A stretch of DNA of 64,000 nucleotides from Rivularia sp. T60_A2020_040. Its GTDB lineage: Bacteria > Cyanobacteriota > Cyanobacteriia > Cyanobacteriales > Nostocaceae. Both the position numbers and the translations under genes were made by a program. Positions within the stretch are counted from its first letter, which is position 1. Every line of letters starts with the position of its first letter. Location of the stretch: the NCBI GenBank assembly GCA_015272215.1, contig JACYMD010000128.1:86287-150286 (forward strand), written 5' to 3'. The notes below the pieces were generated by a model. That model searched no databases and had not been told where the DNA came from. It was given only the letters and a program-made list of their open reading frames with translations. This document shows, in pieces, positions 1-10,282 of this stretch.

Positions 1-1239
1 AGTCCAAGTTGAAATATTGGGAAGAGTATCGGAAGTTTTTCTGGTTGTTAAAGTTCCACCAGCAATTTCCACAATCAAGGATAAAGCACGACGACAAGCA
101 ATTTCTAATTCTGCATGATTCACTCCTCGTTCGTATCTAGTAGAAGATTCACTCCTCAAACCAACGCTACGAGATGAACGACGAATTGCGACTGTATCAA
201 ACAACGCTGCCTCTAAAACTAAGTTTTCGGTTCCATCATGGACTTCGCTTTCTTCCCCACCCATGACTCCCGCTAAAGCTACGGGTTTGTTGTTAACTGT
301 AATCAATAAATTTTGAGTTGATAATTTACGGGTTTTTCCATCCAGGGTTTTGAAAGATTCCCCGTTACTCGCAAACCTTACCCCAATCTTAATATTTTCA
401 CTACCAGCAATTGCTTGGAGTCGATCGCGGTCAAATGCGTGTAGCGGTTGTCCCCATTCCAACATGACATAGTTAGTAATATCAACTATGTTGCTAATCG
501 GTCTGACTCCCGCAGCTAATAACCGTTGCTGCAACCAGTCGGGAGATGGAGCGATTTTTACTTGTTCTATAACCGTTCCAATGTATGCAGGACAAGCTTG
601 AGTCTCGTCAATTTCTATACTTAAATTTCCTGCACCTTCAGGAACCGAAATTTCTTCTGGTTGAGAAATTTTCAGTTTTCCACCAGTTATGGCTGCAACT
701 TCCCGCGCTATTCCTACCATACACAAAGCATCGGCACGGTTTGCTGTTGCGGTGACATCCAAAATTACATCATCCAACCCCAACAACGGACGTACATCCG
801 AACCTAATTGTAGGTTTTCCCCAGTAAAAATATGAATTCCGTCTACATCGGTAGGTAAACCAAGTTCTTCCAAAGAACAAATCATTCCTTGAGAAGGTAC
901 CCCCCGGAGTTTCGCGGGTTTAATCTTTAAATCTTTATTGGGGAGGTAAGTACCGACAGTCGCAACTGGCACATAGATATCTGCACATACATTAGCAGCA
1001 CCGCAGACAATATTTAAAATTTCGCCTTTACCCACATCAACTTGACAAACGCTGAGTTTATCAGCATTTGGATGCTGTTCGCGTTCGATAACTTTCCCGA
1101 TTACAACCCCGTCAGCCCAAGTCCGACGGTCTTCGATATCTTCGACTTCAAACCCGGCTAATGTCAGTGTTTCTGCTAGGTCTTCGGGACTTAATTTTAA
1201 CTCTACAAGTTCTTGTAGCCAATTTAAAGAAATACGCAT
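1..1239 (-). CDS. pheT: Phenylalanyl-tRNA synthetase beta subunit, N-terminal part (C-terminus outside the window)
   Basis: My reverse-strand translation begins [50 protein letters not shown] and continues with tRNA-binding domain and B3/B5 PheT motifs to position 1. It is absent from the ORF track because it runs off the edge. Confidence 0.93.
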   Translation of the reverse strand, partial: MRISLNWLQELVELKLSPEDLAETLTLAGFEVEDIEDRRTWADGVVIGKVIEREQHPNADKLSVCQVDVGKGEILNIVCGAANVCADIYVPVATVGTYLPNKDLKIKPAKLRGVPSQGMICSLEELGLPTDVDGIHIFTGENLQLGSDVRPLLGLDDVILDVTATANRADALCMVGIAREVAAITGGKLKISQPEEISVPEGAGNLSIEIDETQACPAYIGTVIEQVKIAPSPDWLQQRLLAAGVRPISNIVDITNYVMLEWGQPLHAFDRDRLQAIAGSENIKIGVRFASNGESFKTLDGKTRKLSTQNLLITVNNKPVALAGVMGGEESEVHDGTENLVLEAALFDTVAIRRSSRSVGLRSESSTRYERGVNHAELEIACRRALSLIVEIAGGTLTTRKTSDTLPNISTWT

Positions 1240-1736
1240 GGAATATATTTGCTTATGCGATTAAAAATAGCGATTGAATCAACACGCACAAACTATTTTA
1301 AATGGGAATGGGTTATTAGCAATAGCAAATTGGATAATGGACATATCAGCACTCAAGAAAGCACTTAATCCATCTTCCGATTTTTATACCATTACCATGA
1401 GTATATTGCAATATTGATTATCTGATATTTATTAATATATATAATAACAATCCTATTTCACTTTTTACTTGTTTACTGTTAATAGTCAACTTTAGAAAGT
1501 GCGGAATAGTTCACAAATTAGCTATATATGAGTTTTAAATATTTTCAATCACTCAAAGGGTTAAATTTTTATTTTAATAACACTAAAACGTAAAAAACAT
1601 GATATTTTTTGATTTGCAACCTGTTAACTGAAAATGAACTTATAATGCTTGAGCCAAAAAAATAAAAGCACTCTGATGAAAATATTGTATTTAAGTAGAT
1701 ACACTACTATTAGATTAAAATAGTTAGATAAAATAA

Positions 1737-2099
1737 TTAAACAACAACAGATTTCACCGCATGAATTAATTGCTGTTTGGTAAAAGGTTTTGTTACATAA
1801 GCATCAGCACCTTGTCTCATTCCCCAAATACGATCAATATCTTTATTTTTAGAACTACAAAAAATAATCGGTATTTTTTGTGTAGTTAAATCTTTTTTCA
1901 GTTTACGACAAAATTCAAACCCACTCATTCCCGGCATTACTACATCTGTAATAATTGCATCTGGTTGATGTAATCGTGCTTTTTCTAATCCATCTTTAGC
2001 ATCAATTGCTCTAATTACTGTATACCCACCTTCCTGCAAAAAAATGTTCATTAACTCCAACTGAGAAGGAGTATCTTCAACAACCAAAATTGTAGCCAT
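1737..2099 (-). CDS. CheY-like response regulator (PilH/PixH type)
   Basis: MATILVVEDTPSQLELMNIFLQEGGY...DAIITDVVMPGMSGFEFCRKLK...YVTKPF: receiver domain with D, T/S and K residues. The internal ATG at 2099 is the likely start. Confidence 0.88.
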   Translation of the reverse strand: MATILVVEDTPSQLELMNIFLQEGGYTVIRAIDAKDGLEKARLHQPDAIITDVVMPGMSGFEFCRKLKKDLTTQKIPIIFCSSKNKDIDRIWGMRQGADAYVTKPFTKQQLIHAVKSVVV

Positions 2100-2210
2100 T
2101 TTTATCCTCACTATCCACATTTACTAGTAATTTACTCGAATCCAACCCCGCAGCAAAAATAATCCTTAACTTATATTTGAGAAATTTATAACTGATATTG
2201 ATGTAACTAA

Positions 2211-3638
2211 TCAAGTCAAATGCATAAACACCATTTTGAGTAAATCAGCACGAGTAAAAGGTTTAGTCAAATATCCACTAGCTCCAACTAGTCTCGCTTT
2301 TACCTTGTCTACAAATCCCTTACTTCCCGTTACCATCACAATCGGAGTATTTTTGAACTTTGAGTTATTGCGGATAATCCGACATAATTCATAACCATCA
2401 ATTCCTTCCATATTTAAATCTAATAAAATTAAATCTGGCTGATGTCGAATAATTGACATTACAGCTTTCAAGGGATTATCAATGGTAACAACAGAAAAAC
2501 TCTCATCTTCCAAAAAGCGACTAATTTCTTTGAGCATTACCGGACTATCATCTACCGAAACAATTTTGTAAACTTTTCTTGGTGGTAAACTTGAGTCAGG
2601 AGGAGTAGCTTTAATATTATCTGGTTTTGCTACTTGTTCAACTTTTTCTGCGGTTGGAGAAGAAAGTTGAGTAACAGGCTTAATAGTTACTTTATTGACA
2701 GGTATTACTTGCTTTTGTGGAGGAATACTCGGCTGTGGTTTGATAGTTGCTTGTGATGCTGTTTCTATTGTGCCAGTTACTTCTTTAGTGATAAATTGCG
2801 TTATTTTACTATTAGTATGGGATACCTGAATATCAGTTTTAGGTAGTTTGTCAAATGGTGGATCTGGTTCATGGAGTAAAATCGCTCCACTTTGGATATG
2901 AGGATATAAACTACGTGCTAACTGGAGTTCATCTTGATTCATAATTACAGCAAGATGACGCAAACTAAATCCCTTCATCCAGTTAACTAAATTTGGCTGA
3001 ATTTCGGAAATTTTTTGTATATGAGTTTTTGTATTAATCCATAAATAAGGACGTTGAAATGGAGAAGTAATCCGTGGTGCAAAATCTTGCCACGATTGCA
3101 ATCTCTCCTGAGAAACTATTAATAATTTTTCGGCATCTAATCGACAAATCTTTGGAGATAAAATTAAATTTTGATGAAATTCATATGTACCTTTTTTTAT
3201 CAGTAAAAATGATTCAACAACTTCTTTTACTAACTCTTGAATTAATATAGCTGCTTGTGTTGGACTCAAATATCTTTGAGTTATTAACCAGCAAATTGCT
3301 TGATAATCTGGAGGTTGTTGAGAAGATAATGATTCTGGGAGATTTTCTGTAGTTTGGACTGACTTTCGCTGCGAATCCGGCTCAAACATCATCCGTAACT
3401 GCACGCGAATTTCGCTGGTTAAAGTAGGGATTTGAACTGATAACCGACGCAAATGACGCTCAAGTCGATCAAAAGGTTCTATAGAATGAGTAGCATAAGC
3501 AATTTTACCCTCTTCCAAGTAAATCCACCAGTTAACAGAATTACTTTGAACTTGCAAACAAGTATTCTCAAAGCAACTAGATAAATGTCTTAATAAACTC
3601 AGGGGAGGCAATTTTGTGAAAGTTGCAAAATTATTCAT
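2211..3638 (-). CDS. PatA/PixG-type response regulator (N-terminal PATAN domain, C-terminal receiver)
   Basis: N-terminal LLRHLSSCFENTCLQVQSNSVNWWIYLEEGKIAYATHS is PATAN-like; C-terminal VSVDDSPVMLKEISRFL...LILLDLNMEGIDGYELCR...YLTKPF is a receiver. Confidence 0.85.
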   Translation of the reverse strand: MNNFATFTKLPPLSLLRHLSSCFENTCLQVQSNSVNWWIYLEEGKIAYATHSIEPFDRLERHLRRLSVQIPTLTSEIRVQLRMMFEPDSQRKSVQTTENLPESLSSQQPPDYQAICWLITQRYLSPTQAAILIQELVKEVVESFLLIKKGTYEFHQNLILSPKICRLDAEKLLIVSQERLQSWQDFAPRITSPFQRPYLWINTKTHIQKISEIQPNLVNWMKGFSLRHLAVIMNQDELQLARSLYPHIQSGAILLHEPDPPFDKLPKTDIQVSHTNSKITQFITKEVTGTIETASQATIKPQPSIPPQKQVIPVNKVTIKPVTQLSSPTAEKVEQVAKPDNIKATPPDSSLPPRKVYKIVSVDDSPVMLKEISRFLEDESFSVVTIDNPLKAVMSIIRHQPDLILLDLNMEGIDGYELCRIIRNNSKFKNTPIVMVTGSKGFVDKVKARLVGASGYLTKPFTRADLLKMVFMHLT

Positions 3639-4258
3639 ATAGTATGGAAAATTACAGTAAATAAGACAAAATATTTGTAAACATCAATTGAATCTAGTTA
3701 AGCATTAAAGAATAAATATTCTACATGAATTAATTTGTTATTTTTTAACATAAATATATTACCAGTTAAAAATGTTACATTACAGTTTGATTGCTACATT
3801 TGTTTTTACAATATATTAGTCAACAATACATAACGGAACCTTTAAGAAAACTTCGTATTTATTCTTGATTTGAGTGAATTAACTCTCTTTTTAATCAGAA
3901 ATAATTTCCAGTCCGTCAGTATTTCATCTAATCTAGGTTTTTTCTACACATAATCTTTAATATTGTGCGTATAGATAGCACCGATTTATTGTATTCTAGA
4001 TTTATTCTGTATATAATATAAACCCTTACATTTCAAAGCCATCCTCGCTCGAAGTCTTAGAAAAATACCTATGATTTATCAAATAACAGTAAAGATATGT
4101 TGGATAATATAAGCAATAATGCATTAGTAAGAAAGTGAACCATAAAAGAATTATCAATCGTCTCAAGTGCCACAGCTAGAATTTATTTGCGGCATTAAAC
4201 TATATAGTTTGACAAACCCAAAATCCAATCTTAGAACTTCCATATAGCAGCGAAAGTT

Positions 4259-4933
4259 ATGTCCGATACCTTAAGACTAGACGAAGTAGTTGATTTCGCG
4301 GAGAACCCCGAACCTCGTTGTCCTTGCGTATTGTTGTTAGATACATCTGGGTCGATGCAAGGAGCGCCAATAGATGCTTTAAATCAAGGCTTGCTTAGTT
4401 TTAAGGATGAATTAACAAAAAATTCCTTAGCATCAAGAAGAGTTGAAGTATCTATAGTTACTTTTGATAGCAATATAAATGTAGTACAAGATTTTGTGAC
4501 TGCCGACCAATTTACTCCGCCCATATTAACAGCACAAGGGTTAACTACCATGGGTGCTGGGATTCACAAATCTTTAGACTTAATTCAAGAACGTAAAGGT
4601 CAGTATCGTTCTAATGGTGTTGCTTACTATCGTCCTTGGATATTTATGATTACCGATGGTGAACCACAAGGAGAACCCGAAGAATTGATCGAGCAAGCAT
4701 CCCAGCGTTTACAAAGCGACGAATCAAACAAACGTGTAGCCTTTTTCTCTGTGGGAGTGGAAAATGCCAACATGACGCGGTTGAGTCAGTTAACCGTGCG
4801 TACTCCTTTAAAACTGAATGGATTAAATTTTGTGGAGATGTTTGTATGGTTATCTGCTAGTATGTCAGCAGTCTCTCATTCCAAAGTAGACGAACAAGTA
4901 GCTCTACCGCCAATTGGTTGGGGTTCTGTTTAA
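4259..4933 (+). CDS. von Willebrand factor A domain protein, TerY-like
   Basis: MIDAS motif LLLDTSGSMQGAPIDALNQGL; WIFMITDGEPQGEP; first gene of a vWA-PP2C-kinase triad. Confidence 0.9.
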   Translation: MSDTLRLDEVVDFAENPEPRCPCVLLLDTSGSMQGAPIDALNQGLLSFKDELTKNSLASRRVEVSIVTFDSNINVVQDFVTADQFTPPILTAQGLTTMGAGIHKSLDLIQERKGQYRSNGVAYYRPWIFMITDGEPQGEPEELIEQASQRLQSDESNKRVAFFSVGVENANMTRLSQLTVRTPLKLNGLNFVEMFVWLSASMSAVSHSKVDEQVALPPIGWGSV

Positions 4934-4984
4934 TATAGTTCAAGTACAACAATAATTAAACAGCCCTAGAATAAAGGTAAGTTT

Positions 4985-5764
4985 ATGAACAGTTCAAGAC
5001 AAAAGCTTCACTGGCGGGTAGTGGGTGCATCAGTATGTGGGACTAGCCACGTCAAAAACTCCCTGCTTTGTCAGGATGCCCATCACTGGCAGATGTTGCC
5101 AGATAATATTTTAGTGGCAGCCGCAGCAGATGGTGCGGGGAGTGCAAGTCTTGGCAAGGTAGGAGCAATGGTAGCTGTGGAAGCCGCAATTGAAAATATA
5201 TGTCTTAAGCAGATTAACCAAAGTACCCTAGCTGCGGATAGCTCTGCAAAAGCCCTATTGAGCGAAGCGATTTTAGCTGCAAAAACAGCAGTTGAAGAAG
5301 AAGCAATCGCTTCAAATAGACCACCCAAAGATTTATCAACAACTTTAATTATTGTTGTAGCGACACCTGATGTCGCTGTGGTGGCTCAAATCGGGGATGG
5401 TGTTGCAGTTGTTAAAGATAGCCTAGGTAATTTAACAGCTTTAACCGTTCCCGACAGTGGGGAATACATCAACGAAACCAGCTTTTTGACATCACCCACT
5501 GCTTTGGATTCAGTGCAGGTAAATGTATGGCGGCAGGGTATTACCAATATTGCGATTCTTACCGATGGGCTGCAAATGCTAGCAATCAATATGGCTATAG
5601 GTTTACCCCACAAGCCGTTCTTTTTACCTTTGTTTGACTTTGTAGCCAATGCTGAAGAGTTAAAAGGGGCTAAGGAACAATTAGTTAAATTTTTACGTTC
5701 CGAAAAAATCACCCAACGTACTGATGATGACTTGACTTTAATCATCGCAGCATTAAGCGATTAA
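4985..5764 (+). CDS. PP2C-family serine/threonine phosphatase
   Basis: VAAAADGAGSASLGKVGA, IGDGVAVV, DDDLTLIIAAL typical of PP2C; adjacent to the vWA and kinase genes. Confidence 0.87.
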   Translation: MNSSRQKLHWRVVGASVCGTSHVKNSLLCQDAHHWQMLPDNILVAAAADGAGSASLGKVGAMVAVEAAIENICLKQINQSTLAADSSAKALLSEAILAAKTAVEEEAIASNRPPKDLSTTLIIVVATPDVAVVAQIGDGVAVVKDSLGNLTALTVPDSGEYINETSFLTSPTALDSVQVNVWRQGITNIAILTDGLQMLAINMAIGLPHKPFFLPLFDFVANAEELKGAKEQLVKFLRSEKITQRTDDDLTLIIAALSD

Positions 5765-5819
5765 CAATACTGTTGAACGGCAGTCAAATTTAAACAATAA
5801 AGTGTAATTTTAAATTAAA

Positions 5820-8015
5820 ATGCAGGTACTACGCTCTGTTGGCAATCAAAAAAATCTTCCCATCGACCTTAACATCAGTTTGGGGCGTGGTGGTGAAGCG
5901 TGCATCTACACAATAGATTCAGATGCCGAACTTGTCGCCAAAGTTTACCACAAGCCTACTCTGGAAAAAGCTCGTAAGCTAGAAGCGATGGTGCTTCATC
6001 CACCAGAAAATCCCACGGCATCTTTAGGACATATCTCGATTGCTTGGCCTTCCGAATTGATCAGAGCCGCAGACGGTAGCAACCAAATTATTGGTTTTAC
6101 AATGCCGCGTATTCGGGGAATGCGTCCCATCATCGATTTTTATAATCCGAGAACTCGCCGTCAACATTGTCCCTTATTCAACTATCAGTACCTGCTTCGC
6201 ACTGCTCGTAATTTGGCTGCGGCTTTCGCTGCTTTACACGCAAGTGGGTATTGCGTCGGTGATGTCAATGAATCGAATATTTTAGTCAGCGATACGGCAT
6301 TGGTAACGGTGGTAGACACGGATTCGTTTCAAGTGCGAGACCCTCAAACCAATATAGTTTATCGCACTCCCGTAGGTAAACCAGAATTTACCCCACCAGA
6401 ACTACAGAATAAAACATTTTCCGAATGCGATCGCGCTATTCCTCACGATTTATTTGGCTTAGGAGTACTAATATTTCAACTTTTGATGGAAGGTACCCAT
6501 CCATTTTCGGGAATTTTTCAAAGTGTAGGCGAACCACCACCTTATGAAGCACGCATAGCCAAAGGGCATTTTACCTACAGTGTGAATCGTCACGTACCTT
6601 ATAGCCCTACACCCATTGCACCATCTTGGAATGTTCTTCACCCTACCTTACAACAACTTTTCGTCCGTTGTTTTGAAGATGGTCATAATAACCCCCAAAT
6701 TCGTCCGAATGCTCAAACCTGGCTGTTGGCATTAACTGAAGCCGAAAATTCTTTGGTACGATGCCACAAAAACCCCCAACATCTCCACAGCAACCACCAG
6801 CATAAATGTCCTTGGTGCGAGCGTAGTGCAAAATTAGGCGGAAGAGATCCTTTTCCATCAATTCAAGCTGTCGAAGCCAAACAACATTTGAAGCCTCGTC
6901 CCAAGGCTAAACGGAGGCGTACAGCTACAACTCCCAGAAGACGCACTGCTACTACTGTAACTGCAACTGCACCAAAACCAACAACTGTTACTTATCGTCG
7001 CAGCCCGCAAGTTATTCAGAATATTTCTTACTATCAACCGAATAAGAAATCAAGATTTTACCCGGTGATTTTGTGCCTGCTGGGATTTTTGACATTGGGC
7101 TATTTAGATATAGTTACAAAGTTTACAAGTTCTCCAGTTGAGGAAAATAAATACGCTCAACAAACTTTGGTTAGTTCCAAAGAAATCGATCATAATAACA
7201 GCTTCACAGATTATTATAAGCAGGGTCGTGCTGCCTATAAACTACAGAAATACGAAGAAGCTATTGCTAATTTTGCCCAAGAAATTCAAAAAAATCCTGA
7301 GAATTCCAAGGCTTACGTCAATCGTGGTAATTCCCATTACAACTTAAAAGAATATGAAGCAGCCCTTACAGACTACACTCATGCTGTAAAATTAAATCCA
7401 AACGAAGTCAAAGCTTTTGTCAATCGTGGTAACGTCCGCTATATGCTTGCTGAATATAGTAGCGACCCAGACAAAGAATATAGATTGGCAATTCAAGACT
7501 ACAATCATGCGCTCTCCATTGACAGTGACGAGATAGAAGCTTACATCAGAAGAGGTATCGTCCGTTCTCAAATCGCTAAATTCAGTGGTGATTCCCAGAA
7601 AGATTATTTACGAGCAATTGACGATTTTAACCGAGCCTTACAAATTGAATCCTCAAGACCGGAAGCTTTTTATCAAAGAGGTTTAGTTCGCTATCAATTA
7701 GCCCAATATAGCAGCAACTTTGACCAAGAATATAAAAAAGCTCTGGAAGATTTTAATCAAGCATTGCAGCTTAATTCTAAATTGCCAAAAGTCTATCTCA
7801 AACGAGGTTTAGTTCGTTACGAACTAGCACAGTATGGCGGAGGAGAATCTAATCTGTATCGTCAACAAGCGATTGAAGATTTACAAAAAGCTGCTAAAAT
7901 CTCTCTGGAGCAAGATGACATGGATAATTATCAGCAAGCCCTCAGTAGCATTTGCGTTGTTGTTGACAACAAATGCGATACTTTATTTCAAAGGACAAGT
8001 GTAACCGCACAATAA
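5820..8015 (+). CDS. TerY-P-type protein kinase with Cys/His cluster, transmembrane segment and C-terminal TPRs
   Basis: Kinase signatures SLGRGGEACIYTI, GDVNESNILV, VVDTDSF; CHKNPQHLHSNHQHKCPWCERS; hydrophobic FYPVILCLLGFLTLGYL; followed by several TPR units. Confidence 0.87.
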   Translation: MQVLRSVGNQKNLPIDLNISLGRGGEACIYTIDSDAELVAKVYHKPTLEKARKLEAMVLHPPENPTASLGHISIAWPSELIRAADGSNQIIGFTMPRIRGMRPIIDFYNPRTRRQHCPLFNYQYLLRTARNLAAAFAALHASGYCVGDVNESNILVSDTALVTVVDTDSFQVRDPQTNIVYRTPVGKPEFTPPELQNKTFSECDRAIPHDLFGLGVLIFQLLMEGTHPFSGIFQSVGEPPPYEARIAKGHFTYSVNRHVPYSPTPIAPSWNVLHPTLQQLFVRCFEDGHNNPQIRPNAQTWLLALTEAENSLVRCHKNPQHLHSNHQHKCPWCERSAKLGGRDPFPSIQAVEAKQHLKPRPKAKRRRTATTPRRRTATTVTATAPKPTTVTYRRSPQVIQNISYYQPNKKSRFYPVILCLLGFLTLGYLDIVTKFTSSPVEENKYAQQTLVSSKEIDHNNSFTDYYKQGRAAYKLQKYEEAIANFAQEIQKNPENSKAYVNRGNSHYNLKEYEAALTDYTHAVKLNPNEVKAFVNRGNVRYMLAEYSSDPDKEYRLAIQDYNHALSIDSDEIEAYIRRGIVRSQIAKFSGDSQKDYLRAIDDFNRALQIESSRPEAFYQRGLVRYQLAQYSSNFDQEYKKALEDFNQALQLNSKLPKVYLKRGLVRYELAQYGGGESNLYRQQAIEDLQKAAKISLEQDDMDNYQQALSSICVVVDNKCDTLFQRTSVTAQ

Positions 8016-8096
8016 AAATAGTTCGGATATCAAATTTTTATTTGCTGTTGTTAGCTGCTACAAGTATAGTCGTAGCTAATAATTTGTACTGCGTAA

Positions 8097-8205
8097 TTAC
8101 TCCCATTCCGCTTTAAGATTACCTATCTCTTTTTACCTCTTTCCTCTGCGCTCTCTGCGTCTCTGCGGTTTTTTAATCGGTAATCTTCTACTGGAAAGGG
8201 AGTAA
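8097..8205. mobile_element. MITE-like element with about 27-bp imperfect TIRs
   Basis: TTACTCCCATTCCGCTTTAAGATTACC at the left; the right end, reverse-complemented, is TTACTCCCTTTCCAGTAGAAGATTACC; core CCTCTGCGCTCTCTGCGTCTCTGCGGTTTTTT. Confidence 0.85.
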
Positions 8206-8256
8206 GATTAAGTAAGTAATATTTTAATTTGATTTCAAAAAAAAATTAAATTAAAC

Positions 8257-8283
8257 AATTAAATTAAATTAAATTAAATTAAT
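8257..8283. repeat. Pentanucleotide microsatellite (AAATT)n
   Basis: attaaattaaattaaattaaattaa. Confidence 0.85.
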
Positions 8284-8333
8284 CAGCGCGGATGGGAAAT
8301 ATAGCAAATTTCAGCTGAGTCCAATACACTAAA

Positions 8334-8391
8334 ACCTCACCCCCTTCCCCTCTCCTTGCTAAGGAGAGGGGTTAAGAGGGCGGGGTGAGGT
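8334..8391. repeat. Large GC-rich hairpin element
   Basis: ACCTCACCCC...CCCCTCTCCTT-gct-AAGGAGAGGGG...GGGGTGAGGT; 10-bp outer and 11-bp inner perfect arms. Confidence 0.88.
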
Positions 8392-9374
8392 AAAGTTTGC
8401 AAGTGAAAATCGCTCCAGACGCTCTTAACACCTAGCAAAGAGCATCCCAAACACCAAAGTAGCGATCCCTTCGGGCAAGGCTCCGCCTATCGCCATTTTC
8501 AACTCAAACTTTTGCTTATTCGTCACCACAAAAATACTGATACAAATATCTAACAATTAATAGATATTTTTATAGTTAAGCAGTTATATTACTGATGTCA
8601 GTTAACTAGATATATTTACTATATTCTTCGATTTATGATCATTTATTACTTGTGATGTTGTTTGTAATCGCATCGCAATTATGTAAGAATGGCATATTGT
8701 CTACCGTATCTTTTAGACCTAATAATTACTCATCAAAGCTGTAAAATTTGCAATATCAAATAAAGCTAAAGTACGAGTAGTTGAGAGTAACTGATATCAA
8801 CATTTTAGAGGGAGATTGTGAGGAATAAAAACGGTAATTAAAACAGGCTTGGCTTGATTTTTGTAATTATTCTTTGATTTTGCGAGCAAAAGTACAATAA
8901 ATGAGGTTAATTAACGATAAAATGCCCTTAAAGGTAAGGTTAAGCAGAAAGAAAGGATTTAATTTTTAATTTTTACCAGATAAAAATACGTAATTATCAG
9001 CAATTGATATGATAACTGATCGGGCAAGCATCGGGTAACAATTCTGAGCAATTAATCAATAACATTTCTGTATTTTGTCATATTAGTTTTTGATGAAAAT
9101 AAATTTATTTAGTCTTAACTTAATTAAACTAAACAAAGTAATTTTACAGGCTTTATTCTGGTAAAATTATCTATTTTTGACACCTAACTTTTAATTTAAC
9201 CAAGCTTTTTGATTTTTTCATAGAGAAAACAGCTATATTTATCTCGTCTTTATAATTTACAGTAAAAATACGGTTAGATTATGTACTGAGAAAATAAAAT
9301 AAATAGATTTTCTCTATATGAATCATTAAAAAAACCTATTCAATCATCTACCGAAAAAATTAGAGGCAGTTTTT

Positions 9375-10148
9375 ATGAAAGCAGTGATTTTGGCCGGAGG
9401 TCTTGGTACACGTTTAAGTGAAGAAACCAGCGTTAGACCGAAGCCAATGGTAGAAATTGGTGGTAAGCCGATTCTTTGGCACATCATGAAAATCTATTCC
9501 GCTCACGGTATTAATGACTTCATTATCTGCTGTGGTTATAAAGGGTACGTAATCAAGGAGTATTTTGCTAACTACTTCTTACATATGTCTGACGTGACCT
9601 TTGATATGCGGTTTAATCAGATGAACGTACATTCAGGCTATGCAGAACCTTGGCGCGTCACCTTGGTAGATACAGGAGATAATACATTAACGGGTGGACG
9701 ATTGAAACGAGTTAAAGAGCATATTGGAAACGAGACTTTTTGCTTTACCTACGGTGATGGAGTTAGTAACGTTAATGTCACCAACCTGATAAAATTTCAT
9801 AAAGAACAAGAATCTTTAGCAACTTTAAGCGCAGTACAGCCACCAGGACGTTTTGGTGCAATTGTTCTAGGACAAGAACAAACTAAAATTACCAGCTTCC
9901 GAGAAAAACCAGAAGGAGACAACGCTTGGATTAATGGTGGTTTCTTTATATTAGAACCCCAAGTTATTGATTTTATTGAAGGAGATTCCACAGTTTGGGA
10001 AAAAGAACCATTAGAAAAGCTGGCTGAAATGGAACAGCTATCAGCTTATAAACATGATGGCTTTTGGCAACCAATGGATACCTTAAGGGATAAAAATTAT
10101 TTAGAAAACTTGTGGAAAAGTAACGAAGCTCCTTGGAAGGTCTGGTAA
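9375..10148 (+). CDS. rfbF: Glucose-1-phosphate cytidylyltransferase
   Basis: [67 protein letters not shown] is characteristic of RfbF. Confidence 0.95.
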   Translation: MKAVILAGGLGTRLSEETSVRPKPMVEIGGKPILWHIMKIYSAHGINDFIICCGYKGYVIKEYFANYFLHMSDVTFDMRFNQMNVHSGYAEPWRVTLVDTGDNTLTGGRLKRVKEHIGNETFCFTYGDGVSNVNVTNLIKFHKEQESLATLSAVQPPGRFGAIVLGQEQTKITSFREKPEGDNAWINGGFFILEPQVIDFIEGDSTVWEKEPLEKLAEMEQLSAYKHDGFWQPMDTLRDKNYLENLWKSNEAPWKVW

Positions 10149-10282
10149 ATGACAAGGTAAATAACTATGAGTTATGAGTTTTTAATTATTAAGTATCATA
10201 ATTGTAACTTTTAACTTCTAAACTCAGATTGATTATTGTAAATTGCTTGATTATTTTAGTTAGAGGGGAGCAGATTTGACGA

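Noticed and set aside
5083-5745. Antisense ORFs 5083-5328 and 5386-5745
   Set aside because: They lie opposite a well-supported PP2C CDS and their translations look compositionally random.
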